This document shows, piece after piece, positions 8,494 through 15,409 of a DNA stretch of 64,000 nt. The stretch is taken from the NCBI GenBank assembly GCA_030645475.1, contig JAUSMA010000067.1:62001-126000 (forward strand). The letters are read 5' to 3'. Source of the stretch: Nitrospirota bacterium. Its GTDB lineage: Bacteria > Nitrospirota > Nitrospiria > Nitrospirales > Nitrospiraceae. The position numbers were made by a program, and so were the translations under genes. Below the pieces are notes generated by a model. That model saw only the letters and a list, made by a program, of their open reading frames with translations. It made no database searches and was not told the origin of the DNA. Positions within the stretch are counted from its first letter, which is position 1, and the number at the start of each line of letters is the position of its first letter.

Positions 8494-9578
8494 CGGTATG
8501 AGGCTCCAAACCGATTTTCGAGAAAATCGTGCAGCGGGAACGATTCCTGAGGCACGAACCCCTTGTACCGTTCAGGAGTTTGGAGCACGAGGTCGGCGAC
8601 CGCACAGAGGCTCGAAGCGGTTGTCACTTGAATGGCGGACCAGAGTTTCCCCTTAATACATTGGGGATAGATCTTCTTCACATAGTTCTCCTCAAACAAC
8701 GCGCCGTCTCTCATTCCAGTCACGGAGGCATAGATCAGCACGACATCTTGCAATGTCTGCGGGATCGCTTGTTCGAGAATGCGCTTGAGCGTGTCCCGAT
8801 CCTCGTTCAGCTTGAGATCGTTCATCAACAGATGAATTTTCTCGCAATGGCCAGGATACCGGAGCGTCTTGTAGTTCATGGTCCGGACCTTTCCTGCATA
8901 GGTATCTGCCAGCGTGCCCAGTCCTCCGGATGTGTTGAACGCCTCATACAGAAGTCCATCCACCTCGATCGTCTCATAGCCTTCAAGGGGCTGCAGGGGC
9001 ACCTTTTCTCCCCCCTCAATGCCATAACAGATGTTGCCATATTCATTGATGAGCCCATCCGTCGACCAGGTCAGCGAATACTTGAGCGCATTACTGGGAT
9101 GCACCGGCAAGGCGCCCACCCGCATTTTGACCGTATCCACCCGATCGAAATGGGTGATCAGGTCCTGCGTCACAATGCTAATGAAGCCGGGAGCCAGACC
9201 GCATTGCGGCACAAAAGCCTGCGGTGAGTCGGTGCTCAGGACCTTGACCTGATTAGTGACCTCGACGTCCTCCGTCAGGTCAAAATAATGCAGCCGATGT
9301 TCCCTGGCCAATCCGGCGACAATCGGATTGCAGAAATAGGGGAGGCTCGACAGGACCGCATCGAATCGATGCGCCGTCAGATACGAGCTGATGGTGTCAG
9401 GATGCCGGACATCGAGAAGCAGGGGCGTGACTCGCGAGAGACCGAGCTCACGAACAAACCGCTTGGAGGCATCAAGGCTGATATCCCCAAGCGTGACCTC
9501 ATAATCACCGTTCTCCGATAAGAGACAAGCGACCAGAGATCCAATCTTTCCCGCACCGAGGATCAGCACGCGATGCAT
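8490..9578 (-). CDS. saccharopine dehydrogenase-fold protein, probable lysine 6-dehydrogenase
   Basis: The N-terminus [20 protein letters not shown] is a Rossmann NAD(P)-binding motif (GAGKIG). The rest follows the saccharopine dehydrogenase-like fold, with segments such as [20 protein letters not shown] and [11 protein letters not shown] that are typical of bacterial lysine 6-dehydrogenases. These oxidise L-lysine at the epsilon carbon to aminoadipate semialdehyde, which is the substrate of the overlapping downstream ALDH7 product. I start at the ATG at 9578, with GAGG six bases upstream; a GTG at 9590 adds four residues. Saccharopine reductase or carboxynorspermidine dehydrogenase would be alternatives, but the ALDH7 neighbour favours lysine degradation. 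Confidence 0.75.
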   Translation of the reverse strand: MHRVLILGAGKIGSLVACLLSENGDYEVTLGDISLDASKRFVRELGLSRVTPLLLDVRHPDTISSYLTAHRFDAVLSSLPYFCNPIVAGLAREHRLHYFDLTEDVEVTNQVKVLSTDSPQAFVPQCGLAPGFISIVTQDLITHFDRVDTVKMRVGALPVHPSNALKYSLTWSTDGLINEYGNICYGIEGGEKVPLQPLEGYETIEVDGLLYEAFNTSGGLGTLADTYAGKVRTMNYKTLRYPGHCEKIHLLMNDLKLNEDRDTLKRILEQAIPQTLQDVVLIYASVTGMRDGALFEENYVKKIYPQCIKGKLWSAIQVTTASSLCAVADLVLQTPERYKGFVPQESFPLHDFLENRFGASYR

Positions 9579-9884
9579 GGGAGACCTCACATGTTATGAG
9601 TATACTCCTGACTGAGAGCCCAATGAACATCTCGTGAGCGGTTCCTTTGGCGGCAGGGTTGCTCCGACTCGATATCCTCCCTCGACGAGGAACGGTCAGT
9701 ATCCAGAGAGCGATTGAGACCATGGCCCACGGAGACAGTCTGTCCTTACCGACAGAAACAGACCGGTGACGGCACGAGTCTAGGCCAGAAACAATGGTCT
9801 AATTCGTTGATTTTACTGATGGTACGAGCTGTGAACGGGGAAAGGAGTTTGTGATAGGCTGATACACAACCAGGAGCGGCGATT
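9579..9884. other. intergenic region without recognised gene
   Basis: This 306-bp divergent gap holds the promoters of the leftward lysine operon and of the rightward zinc peptidase gene. I see no convincing open frame, RNA structure or repeat. An AGGAG ribosome binding site for the peptidase gene lies at its right end. Confidence 0.5.
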
Positions 9885-10133
9885 ATGTTGCGCATGCCTT
9901 CACGAGTCGTGCTCCCCTTTGGCTACCGGATATCCGTACGGCAACTGTCTGATACCGACATGGACCGTCGGGACCCCGATGCCGACGGCATCTGGGACGA
10001 CACCACCAAGACCATCTATCTTCGTAAGCGCTTGCCGGTGACCAGACGGCGCTACATTCTAGCCCACGAATTGGGCCATGCCTGGCTCGACTGGCAACAC
10101 CGGTATCTGGACACCGGCAAAGCCAAGAACTAG
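9885..10133 (+). CDS. very small HEXXH zinc-peptidase-like protein, 82 aa
   Basis: The product contains RYILAHELGHAWLDWQH, a HELGH zinc site with helical context as in ImmA/IrrE-type metallopeptidases. Only about 20 residues follow the motif, so the usual third zinc ligand and C-terminal lobe are short or absent. An AGGAG site precedes the ATG at 9885. The TAG stop at 10131-10133 touches the first base of a MITE-like element, so the present C-terminus could result from insertion into a longer gene. It may be a minimal peptidase, an antitoxin-like repressor-cleaving factor or a remnant. No neighbouring regulator is seen. Confidence 0.6.
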   Translation: MLRMPSRVVLPFGYRISVRQLSDTDMDRRDPDADGIWDDTTKTIYLRKRLPVTRRRYILAHELGHAWLDWQHRYLDTGKAKN

Positions 10134-10259
10134 CGGGATGCTGAAAAAGTCCGCCCGCTTCGTTCTCGGCTCATCGAAATCCTCAACGTACCCACGAGGG
10201 TACGCCTCCGGTTTCGACTCGCCTGCGGCCTTGCGGGACGAACTTTTTGAGCATCCCGC
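10133..10259 (-). mobile_element. MITE-like inverted-repeat element, copy B (127 bp)
   Basis: Ends GCGGGATGCT at 10133 and AGCATCCCGC up to 10259 are inverted repeats continuing through AAAAAGT on both sides. The centre holds GTACCC-ACGA-GGGTAC, and AAGGCCGCAG lies on the right, so it is copy A in opposite orientation. Its left edge coincides with the last base of the zinc-peptidase stop codon. Confidence 0.75.
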
Positions 10260-10329
10260 ATAATCTTTTCCCCTTGCCCATATGATGGCAAGGCCAAAGA
10301 GACTCTGAAATACACAAACAGTTGTTCCG

Positions 10330-10812
10330 CTAGCTGACCTTCGCCCCGGCAAGTTTTAATACCACCGCCCATTCCGCTTCCGTCACCGGTTGGACCGAGA
10401 GGCGAGAGCCCTTTCGCAGCAACACCATGTCCTTCAGCTTGGGCTCCTGTCTCAGTCGGTCGAGCGCCAGACTGGTCTTCAATGTCTGACGATACCGAAT
10501 ATCCACCATATCCCACCGAGGGGCAGAGGGCATGCTGGCCGGGTCATAGTGATGATGGGTCTTGTCGAACTGCGTCTCGTCTGGATAGGCCGTCCGCACC
10601 ACCTCTGCAATCCCCACCACAGCCGGCGGCTCCGCATTACTATGGTAGAATAGCACCTGGTCGCCGACCTTCATCGCACGCATGAAATTACGTGCCTGGT
10701 AATTCCGCACCCCATCCCAACTAGTAATCTGCTTGGGAGACTGGGCAAGATCCTCGATCGAAAACACACGCGGCTCCGATTTCATCAGCCAATAGCGGCG
10801 CCCTTCTGTCAT
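10330..10812 (-). CDS. EVE domain protein
   Basis: The 160-residue product starts MTEGRRYWLMKSEPRVFSI and contains WDGVRNYQARNFMRAMKVGD, VLFYHSN and PRWDMVDI, the conserved features of EVE-domain proteins (bacterial homologues of human THYN1). The domain has a PUA-like fold expected to read modified bases in DNA or RNA. Many EVE genes lie next to restriction systems, but here the neighbours are a YdcF gene and a MITE. The start at 10812 follows AGAGGGG. The exact ligand is unknown. Confidence 0.88.
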   Translation of the reverse strand: MTEGRRYWLMKSEPRVFSIEDLAQSPKQITSWDGVRNYQARNFMRAMKVGDQVLFYHSNAEPPAVVGIAEVVRTAYPDETQFDKTHHHYDPASMPSAPRWDMVDIRYRQTLKTSLALDRLRQEPKLKDMVLLRKGSRLSVQPVTEAEWAVVLKLAGAKVS

Positions 10813-10893
10813 TGCGTCCCCTCTTCCTGCTTGGTCATTCCGCTCACTCCATGTATGCTGTCGCCGACATCCCATCTCAATTGAGGCTCACCG

Positions 10894-11706
10894 ATGGAAC
10901 TGACTCCATTCTTCTTCGGTCTGTATAAGTTCGTCAAGTACGGCCTCTACCCGCTGACCTGGGTAGTACTGCTCCTCGGCGCGGCAACGGTCCTGGCCCT
11001 CTTTCCATTCTCTCCCACAAGGCTGCGATGGGTACGACGGCTCGCCATCACATCCCTCCTCCTCCTCGTGACGATATCCAACCCGTTGGTGGCGGCCTCG
11101 CTGATGGGCTCGCTCGAATCCTGGTACCAGCCCGCACACCTCTCGCCGTCCGATCGTTTCGATGCCATCGTCGTCCTGGGGGGAGGCGTCAACGAGAAGG
11201 GTTCGCTTCGACCGGCCGCTGAGCCCACGTCCTATTCCAGAAATCGCACGACCTGCGGCGTAGATCTCTTCCAACAGGGTCATGCTCCAACCGTCGTCCT
11301 GACAGGAGGAGATGCCAGAGTCTTCGGTACGGGGCCCAAAGAAGCGGTAGAAATGCAACGTTGGGCGGTCCGTCTCGGTGTTCCAGAATCGGCCACGATG
11401 GTCGATACCGACGCGCGAAACACCTATGAGAATGCGACAGGGACCAAACGGCTCATCGGGCCGGCCTCGATTCTGCTCGTCAGCTCAGCCGGCCATCTCC
11501 CGCGCGCCGTCCCGGTGTTCACCAAGCAAGGCTTCCGCGTCACACCGGCCCCCTGCGACTATGCTTCTCAAGACCTTCCTCAGGAAAGCTGGAAGGACAT
11601 CGACCTCTTCGATTTCATGCCGAGCGATGGGGCGATACAACACAACAGAGAAGTGGTCACGGAGTTGGCAGGTATCGTAATTTATTGGCTGGCAGGAAAA
11701 CTCTAG
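10894..11706 (+). CDS. YdcF/ElyC-type membrane protein (DUF218)
   Basis: Two N-terminal membrane segments (about residues 15-38 and 46-66) are followed by a DUF218 domain containing DAIVVLGGGVN, VVLTGGDA and TYENATGTKRL. The family includes SanA and ElyC of E. coli, linked to cell-envelope barrier function and enterobacterial-common-antigen or peptidoglycan metabolism; no reaction is firmly established. Orientation of the domain is probably periplasmic (inference). The gene is divergent from the EVE gene and converges on the sugar dehydrogenase gene. Confidence 0.85.
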   Translation: MELTPFFFGLYKFVKYGLYPLTWVVLLLGAATVLALFPFSPTRLRWVRRLAITSLLLLVTISNPLVAASLMGSLESWYQPAHLSPSDRFDAIVVLGGGVNEKGSLRPAAEPTSYSRNRTTCGVDLFQQGHAPTVVLTGGDARVFGTGPKEAVEMQRWAVRLGVPESATMVDTDARNTYENATGTKRLIGPASILLVSSAGHLPRAVPVFTKQGFRVTPAPCDYASQDLPQESWKDIDLFDFMPSDGAIQHNREVVTELAGIVIYWLAGKL

Positions 11707-11713
11707 AGTCCTA

Positions 11714-12886
11714 TCAACGCGGGATCAACCGGTAAATACCACCGCCGTGATCCAGCAGATAGATCTCGCCTTCTTCGTCCTGCCCGAACGAAGAAATTCG
11801 AAATCCCGTCTTAATCAATACCGTGGGGGACGCGTCCTTCCCCCCTTCATCCGATTGCCTGAAGACGAACACTTCACCGCTACAGTAGTCGCCAAACAGA
11901 TAGGCCCCGCGAAGCGCGGGCATCGCGAGACCACGATAGACATACCCGCCAATAATAGAGCAACGCCCTTCCTCGTGACGATATTCCATGACGGGCAAAG
12001 CGAGCCCCTCCGTCGGGCACGAGGTCGCGGGATTGTAACAATGAGATCCCTCCATCACGCGCCACCCGTAGTTTCCTCCGCGCGTGACGAGATCGACCTC
12101 TTCCCACTTCTTCTGCCCCACATCGGCAACCCACAGTTCTGCACTGTTGAAGTCGAAGGAGAAACGCCAGGGATTCCGCAGCCCGACGGCATAAATCTCC
12201 GGACGACCGCCCTCTCTGGCAAACGGGTTATCCTCCGGGATCGCATAGGGATCGCCATGATCGACATCGATCCGTAAAACTTTCCCCAACAGTTCATTGA
12301 GGTTTTGGGCGCGATTGCCAGGATCACCCCAAGCACCTCCGTCTCCAAGACCGATGTACAGATACCCGTCCGGTCCGAACGCCAACATCCCGCCATTGTG
12401 ATTGGACTCAGGCTGCATGACGACCATGAGCACGCGCTCATCCCGCGAGGCCGCATCCGGGGCGCCACCACGCCGATACTCCGCCACGACCGTGGCGCCA
12501 TCCGGTTGTCTGGTGTAATTCACGAAGAAACGCCCGTTACGGCGGTAGTCCGGATGAAACGCCAGACCCAAGAGCCCTCGCTCGGTGTCGTCCGTCAACA
12601 CGCGGTCGCGTAAGTCCAAAAATAGCGCCTCACGCCGAACGCCTTGGCTAATGATTCGTATCGCCCCCGGCTGCTCGACGACAAACAGGCGTCGAGACCC
12701 ATCGCCGGCATGCGTAAGAAACAGCGGGCGTTCGAGCCCTGCGGTCACAAGAGGAAGCAGGTGAATCGAGGAGGATTGAGTTGGGGCTGATTCGGCTCCT
12801 GCCTTAGCAGGTGCCGGCATCACTACAGCAAGCATGAGCGCGATGCCCACGGTTGCACAGAGTCGAAGAGACAGGTCTTGCATCAT
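11714..12886 (-). CDS. PQQ-dependent sugar (aldose) dehydrogenase, soluble type
   Basis: The product (390 aa) carries a signal peptide ending near AKA and a six-bladed propeller with the motifs DGSRRLFVVEQPG, LGLAFHPDY, HNGGMLAFGPDG and GLRNPWRFSFD. These define the soluble glucose/sorbosone dehydrogenase family. Members oxidise aldoses in the periplasm using pyrroloquinoline quinone. The start ATG at 12886 shares one base with the stop of the upstream small gene (TGATG). No PQQ biosynthesis gene is in the window, so cofactor source is unknown. Confidence 0.88.
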   Translation of the reverse strand: MMQDLSLRLCATVGIALMLAVVMPAPAKAGAESAPTQSSSIHLLPLVTAGLERPLFLTHAGDGSRRLFVVEQPGAIRIISQGVRREALFLDLRDRVLTDDTERGLLGLAFHPDYRRNGRFFVNYTRQPDGATVVAEYRRGGAPDAASRDERVLMVVMQPESNHNGGMLAFGPDGYLYIGLGDGGAWGDPGNRAQNLNELLGKVLRIDVDHGDPYAIPEDNPFAREGGRPEIYAVGLRNPWRFSFDFNSAELWVADVGQKKWEEVDLVTRGGNYGWRVMEGSHCYNPATSCPTEGLALPVMEYRHEEGRCSIIGGYVYRGLAMPALRGAYLFGDYCSGEVFVFRQSDEGGKDASPTVLIKTGFRISSFGQDEEGEIYLLDHGGGIYRLIPR

Positions 12887-13260
12887 CAGTGAATCTCCCG
12901 ATCACGCATTTCAATGTATTGAATCAGCGCCCGGTAGGTCAATTCTCTGATCCTCGACTTACTGGCAGCCTGACTTCCGATGTTCCCTTCGATCCACACC
13001 CGGTCGGATACCTGCGCCGTCGCGTCATTACAGAGGCTCCACATCTGGTGGAGAAAACCTTCTGGCAGGCCCACTTGCATCCCTTCAGATTCAATACGGT
13101 CATCCAGCAAGGCCAGGAGATCGGAAATCGCCTGATCCGGACGATAGGGCGTCACCGAAAATCCAAACCGCTCCTGTGCCGATGTGTCCTGCTTCGCCTG
13201 CTCGACCAGATCCACCATATACTCTTTGAGCAAGCCCACCACATGACCGGACAGAGCCAT
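12886..13260 (-). CDS. hypothetical protein, 124 aa
   Basis: No family is recognised. The predicted soluble helical protein starts MALSGHVVGLLKEYMVDLV at 13260, with AGGAG seven bases upstream; a longer frame begins at 13338 but lacks a site. Its stop overlaps the start of the PQQ sugar dehydrogenase gene by one base, so the two are probably co-translated. The composition is rich in Glu, Asp and Arg without Cys clusters or signal peptide. Confidence 0.65.
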   Translation of the reverse strand: MALSGHVVGLLKEYMVDLVEQAKQDTSAQERFGFSVTPYRPDQAISDLLALLDDRIESEGMQVGLPEGFLHQMWSLCNDATAQVSDRVWIEGNIGSQAASKSRIRELTYRALIQYIEMRDREIH

Positions 13261-13370
13261 TCCGTTCTCCTTTGCCCGCATTATGCGGATATGCCAGAGA
13301 GGGAGCAAGAAGCCGTACAAGTGCGGTTGACCAGCCAATCAATCCTTCTCTATGATGCCGACGTGAAAAT

Positions 13371-13405
13371 GGCACGGGGCCAGAGGTACGGGGCAAGGGG
13401 ATTGT
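13371..13405 (+). repeat. heptamer-repeat array (5 units) forming the leader of a YkgJ gene
   Basis: Five consecutive 7-base units of the type GGNANGG (GGCACGG, GGCCAGA, GGTACGG, GGCAAGG, GGATTGT) run directly into the ATG at 13406. The unit GGCAAGG followed by GG supplies an AAGGGG-like ribosome binding site. This belongs to the 7-bp-period repeat family seen at other sites in the window, but no opposite arm is evident nearby. Confidence 0.6.
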
Positions 13406-14179
13406 ATGGTCGAACGATTTGAAGTCGCGTTGAATACCCCGGCCGGGCGACTGACCACGGCCATCGACGTGCCGACGGGACTCATCCCCATCACCGCAAT
13501 TGTCCCGGTGACGCGCCGCCTGGGGGAAGAAGCCGCAGAGCTGGAAGTCCACCAGGCGCGTGAAGCAGGCCTCACCATCTCCTGCAAGTTGGGCTGCGCC
13601 GCTTGCTGCCGCATGCTGGTTCCACTCTCCGCACCGGAGGCGTTCGCTCTCCGCGAATATGTGGAGCAGTTGCCGACCGATCGACAAGCCAAGCTGCAAC
13701 AGCGCATCAGCACCACGAAAGATCGCTTGACGCGTGAGGCTGTGTGGGATCGGCTCAACGATGTCGCGGAGGCTTCCAGGCCGATGCCGGACGAAGAACT
13801 CGACCCGATCAACCGGGCCTACTATGCGTTGAGAATCCCCTGTCCCTATTTAGAGGATGAGATGTGCTCGATCTACGAGGCCCGACCGGCCGCCTGCCGG
13901 GAGCTCCTCGTCACCTCACCGGCGGAACTCTGTCAGGATCTGGTGCAGAATCCGGTGACCCCTCTGCCGGTCTCGATGCGCATTGGGTCCATCCTGGGGC
14001 TGGTCTGGGGAACATTGACCGGTTCTCCGCCTCGACTCATCCCGCTCCCGATGGCCTTGGAATGGGCCGAGCGGCACGAAGAAGAATCCCGACGGACCTG
14101 GCCGGGCTCATCCCTCCTGGACCAAGTCCTCGACAACATGTGGCGGTTTCTGAGCCAGGCGTTTCAGCAGAAGAAGTGA
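13406..14179 (+). CDS. YkgJ-family cysteine-cluster protein (second paralogue)
   Basis: The product has 257 residues with the family cysteine pattern: CKLGCAACC at about residues 54-62 and CPYLEDEMCSIYEARPAAC at about 139-157. It has longer N- and C-terminal extensions than the paralogue at 1046-1675; the C-terminal part (LVWGTLTG, LIPLPMALEWAE) is helical. The cysteines likely bind a metal or Fe-S cluster. The ATG follows directly on a heptamer-repeat array that seems to provide its ribosome binding site. The stop falls in the first arm of another inverted heptamer repeat (14174-14271). Confidence 0.85.
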   Translation: MVERFEVALNTPAGRLTTAIDVPTGLIPITAIVPVTRRLGEEAAELEVHQAREAGLTISCKLGCAACCRMLVPLSAPEAFALREYVEQLPTDRQAKLQQRISTTKDRLTREAVWDRLNDVAEASRPMPDEELDPINRAYYALRIPCPYLEDEMCSIYEARPAACRELLVTSPAELCQDLVQNPVTPLPVSMRIGSILGLVWGTLTGSPPRLIPLPMALEWAERHEEESRRTWPGSSLLDQVLDNMWRFLSQAFQQKK

Positions 14180-14271
14180 TGGGTGATGAGTGATCAGTGA
14201 TGAGCCGTTACGCTAGACCTCTATGACCTTCCACTCCTTACTCATCACTCATCACTTATCACCGATCACTT
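14174..14271. repeat. inverted heptamer-repeat hairpin, GTGATGA type
   Basis: The arm at 14174-14204 and the arm at 14241-14271 are reverse complements over 31 bases with three mismatches. Each arm is built from 7-base units of GTGATGA type. A 36-base spacer separates them. The left arm overlaps the end of the YkgJ gene and the right arm lies just before thrH, so the RNA would form a long hairpin between the two genes. Confidence 0.75.
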
Positions 14272-14296
14272 CGGCAACATCAAAGGAGAACTGCGA

Positions 14297-14914
14297 ATGC
14301 AAAAACCAGTCATCGTCTGTTTAGATTTGGAAGGCGTGTTGGTACCGGAAATCTGGATCAACGTCGCCGTCAAGACCGGCATCGACGAATTGAAGATCAC
14401 CACCCGCGAGATGCCGGATTACAATGCCTTGATGAAACGGCGCCTGGCCATTCTCGATCAGCACAAACTCACCATCCACGATATCCAAAGCGTCATCGAT
14501 AAGATGGGGCCGCTGGAAGGGGCCAACGATTTTGTCGCCTGGATTCGCGAGCGCTGCCAGGTGATCATCTTGTCCGATACGTTCTACCAGTTCGCCCAAC
14601 CGCTGATGCGCCAACTGGGATTTCCGACGCTCTTTTGCAACCAGCTGGAGATCGATCCAGCCGGCCGCATCGTCAATTTCCACATGCGCATGCCGAACCA
14701 GAAGAAACATTCGGTGGCCGCGTTCAAATCGCTGAACTTTTTCACCATGGCTGCGGGCGATGCCTACAACGACACGGCCATGTTAGGAGAGGCCGATGCG
14801 GGCTTCTTCTTCTGTCCACCGGATCATCTGCCCAAGGAGTTCCCGCAGTTTCCGGTGACCAAGACTTACAAAGAGTTGCAAGCGCGTTTCAAGGAGGCGG
14901 GAGGGCTTAAATAG
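14297..14914 (+). CDS. thrH: ThrH-type phosphoserine phosphatase / homoserine phosphotransferase
   Basis: The 205-residue product is a HAD-superfamily enzyme whose motif I is CLDLEGVLVPE, with DxE instead of the usual DxD, the hallmark of ThrH. Further family segments are IILSDTFYQFA (motif II), KKHSVAAFKSLN (motif III lysine) and AAGDAYNDTAML (motif IV). ThrH dephosphorylates phosphoserine and can transfer phosphate to homoserine, linking serine and threonine synthesis in the cytoplasm. GGAG precedes the ATG at 14297. It is the only HAD gene here and stands alone. Confidence 0.92.
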   Translation: MQKPVIVCLDLEGVLVPEIWINVAVKTGIDELKITTREMPDYNALMKRRLAILDQHKLTIHDIQSVIDKMGPLEGANDFVAWIRERCQVIILSDTFYQFAQPLMRQLGFPTLFCNQLEIDPAGRIVNFHMRMPNQKKHSVAAFKSLNFFTMAAGDAYNDTAMLGEADAGFFFCPPDHLPKEFPQFPVTKTYKELQARFKEAGGLK

Positions 14915-15409
14915 CTATCAGCCGTCTAATCAGTTCCTCCCCTTTGTAAGGGGAGGCTAGGAGGGGTAGAGGCTCATGCCCAGAGCCATAAGAGGACAAG
15001 CCAACCACCTCGATATCAAGCGCCGTCTTCGCTCTACCATGACCGGTCCTGAAACACGGCTGTGGTCAAAACTGAAGGCACGACAATTTCATGGGCTCAA
15101 GTTTCGTCGGCAGCATGGCATCGGGCCATACATTGTGGACTTCTATTGCCCGGAACAGTCGCTCGTCATTGAAATAGACGGCGACAGTCATGCCAGCGCC
15201 GACCAGATCCTGAAGGATCAGCTGCGCGACAGATACTTCCAGTCACTCGGCCTGCACGTGATTCGATACTGCAACGACGATATTGTGAAGAACCTGGACG
15301 GGATGCTCGAAGATCTATCCGGGAAGATATCGTTAGGAGCGACCTCCCCTAACCCCTCCTTACGAAGGAGGGGTGAAGAAGCTGAAGGCTGATCGCTGAC
15401 GGCTAATTA
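14913..15409. mobile_element. nested repeat element carrying the DUF559 nuclease gene
   Basis: Outer arms are 7-base-period repeats: AGCTATC AGCCGTC at 14913-14933, and the inverse at 15381-15409. Inner arms are palindromes: CCTCCCCTT/AAGGGGAGG (14936-14956) and CCCCTCCTT/AAGGAGGGG (15353-15373). The DUF559 gene lies between. The same inner ends recur without the gene at 17461-17572 and 18385-18498. The left arm supplies the ribosome binding site and the right arm supplies the protein's C-terminal codons. RecQ, on the other strand, ends inside the right outer arm. Confidence 0.65.
14976..15392 (+). CDS. DUF559 endonuclease-like protein
   Basis: The 138-residue product matches DUF559 (related to Vsr/restriction-type nucleases). 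It begins with the family motif MTGPETRLWSKLKARQF, then FRRQHGIGPYIVDFYC, LVIEIDGDSH and FQSLGLHVIRYCNDDI. The VDF aspartate and the ExDG pair probably form the metal-binding nuclease centre. The upstream GGAGGGG site and the C-terminal tail SPNPSLRRRGEE are both encoded by the flanking repeat, so gene and repeat appear to be one unit. Substrate and physiological role of DUF559 are unknown. The stop lies ten bases from the recQ stop (convergent). Confidence 0.85.
   Translation: MPRAIRGQANHLDIKRRLRSTMTGPETRLWSKLKARQFHGLKFRRQHGIGPYIVDFYCPEQSLVIEIDGDSHASADQILKDQLRDRYFQSLGLHVIRYCNDDIVKNLDGMLEDLSGKISLGATSPNPSLRRRGEEAEG

Noticed and set aside
9505-9723. Small leftward open frame upstream of the lysine operon
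   Set aside because: It overlaps the start of the dehydrogenase gene, lacks a ribosome binding site and shows no recognisable domain.
14936-14956. Transcription terminator after thrH
   Set aside because: The palindrome is strong but lacks a T-run and recurs as a repeat-element end at other loci, so the repeat explanation is preferred.
14913-15409. Classical insertion sequence
   Set aside because: No transposase (DDE, HUH, serine or tyrosine) is encoded; DUF559 is a Vsr-like nuclease family, so the element is reported as a repeat-nuclease unit, not an IS.
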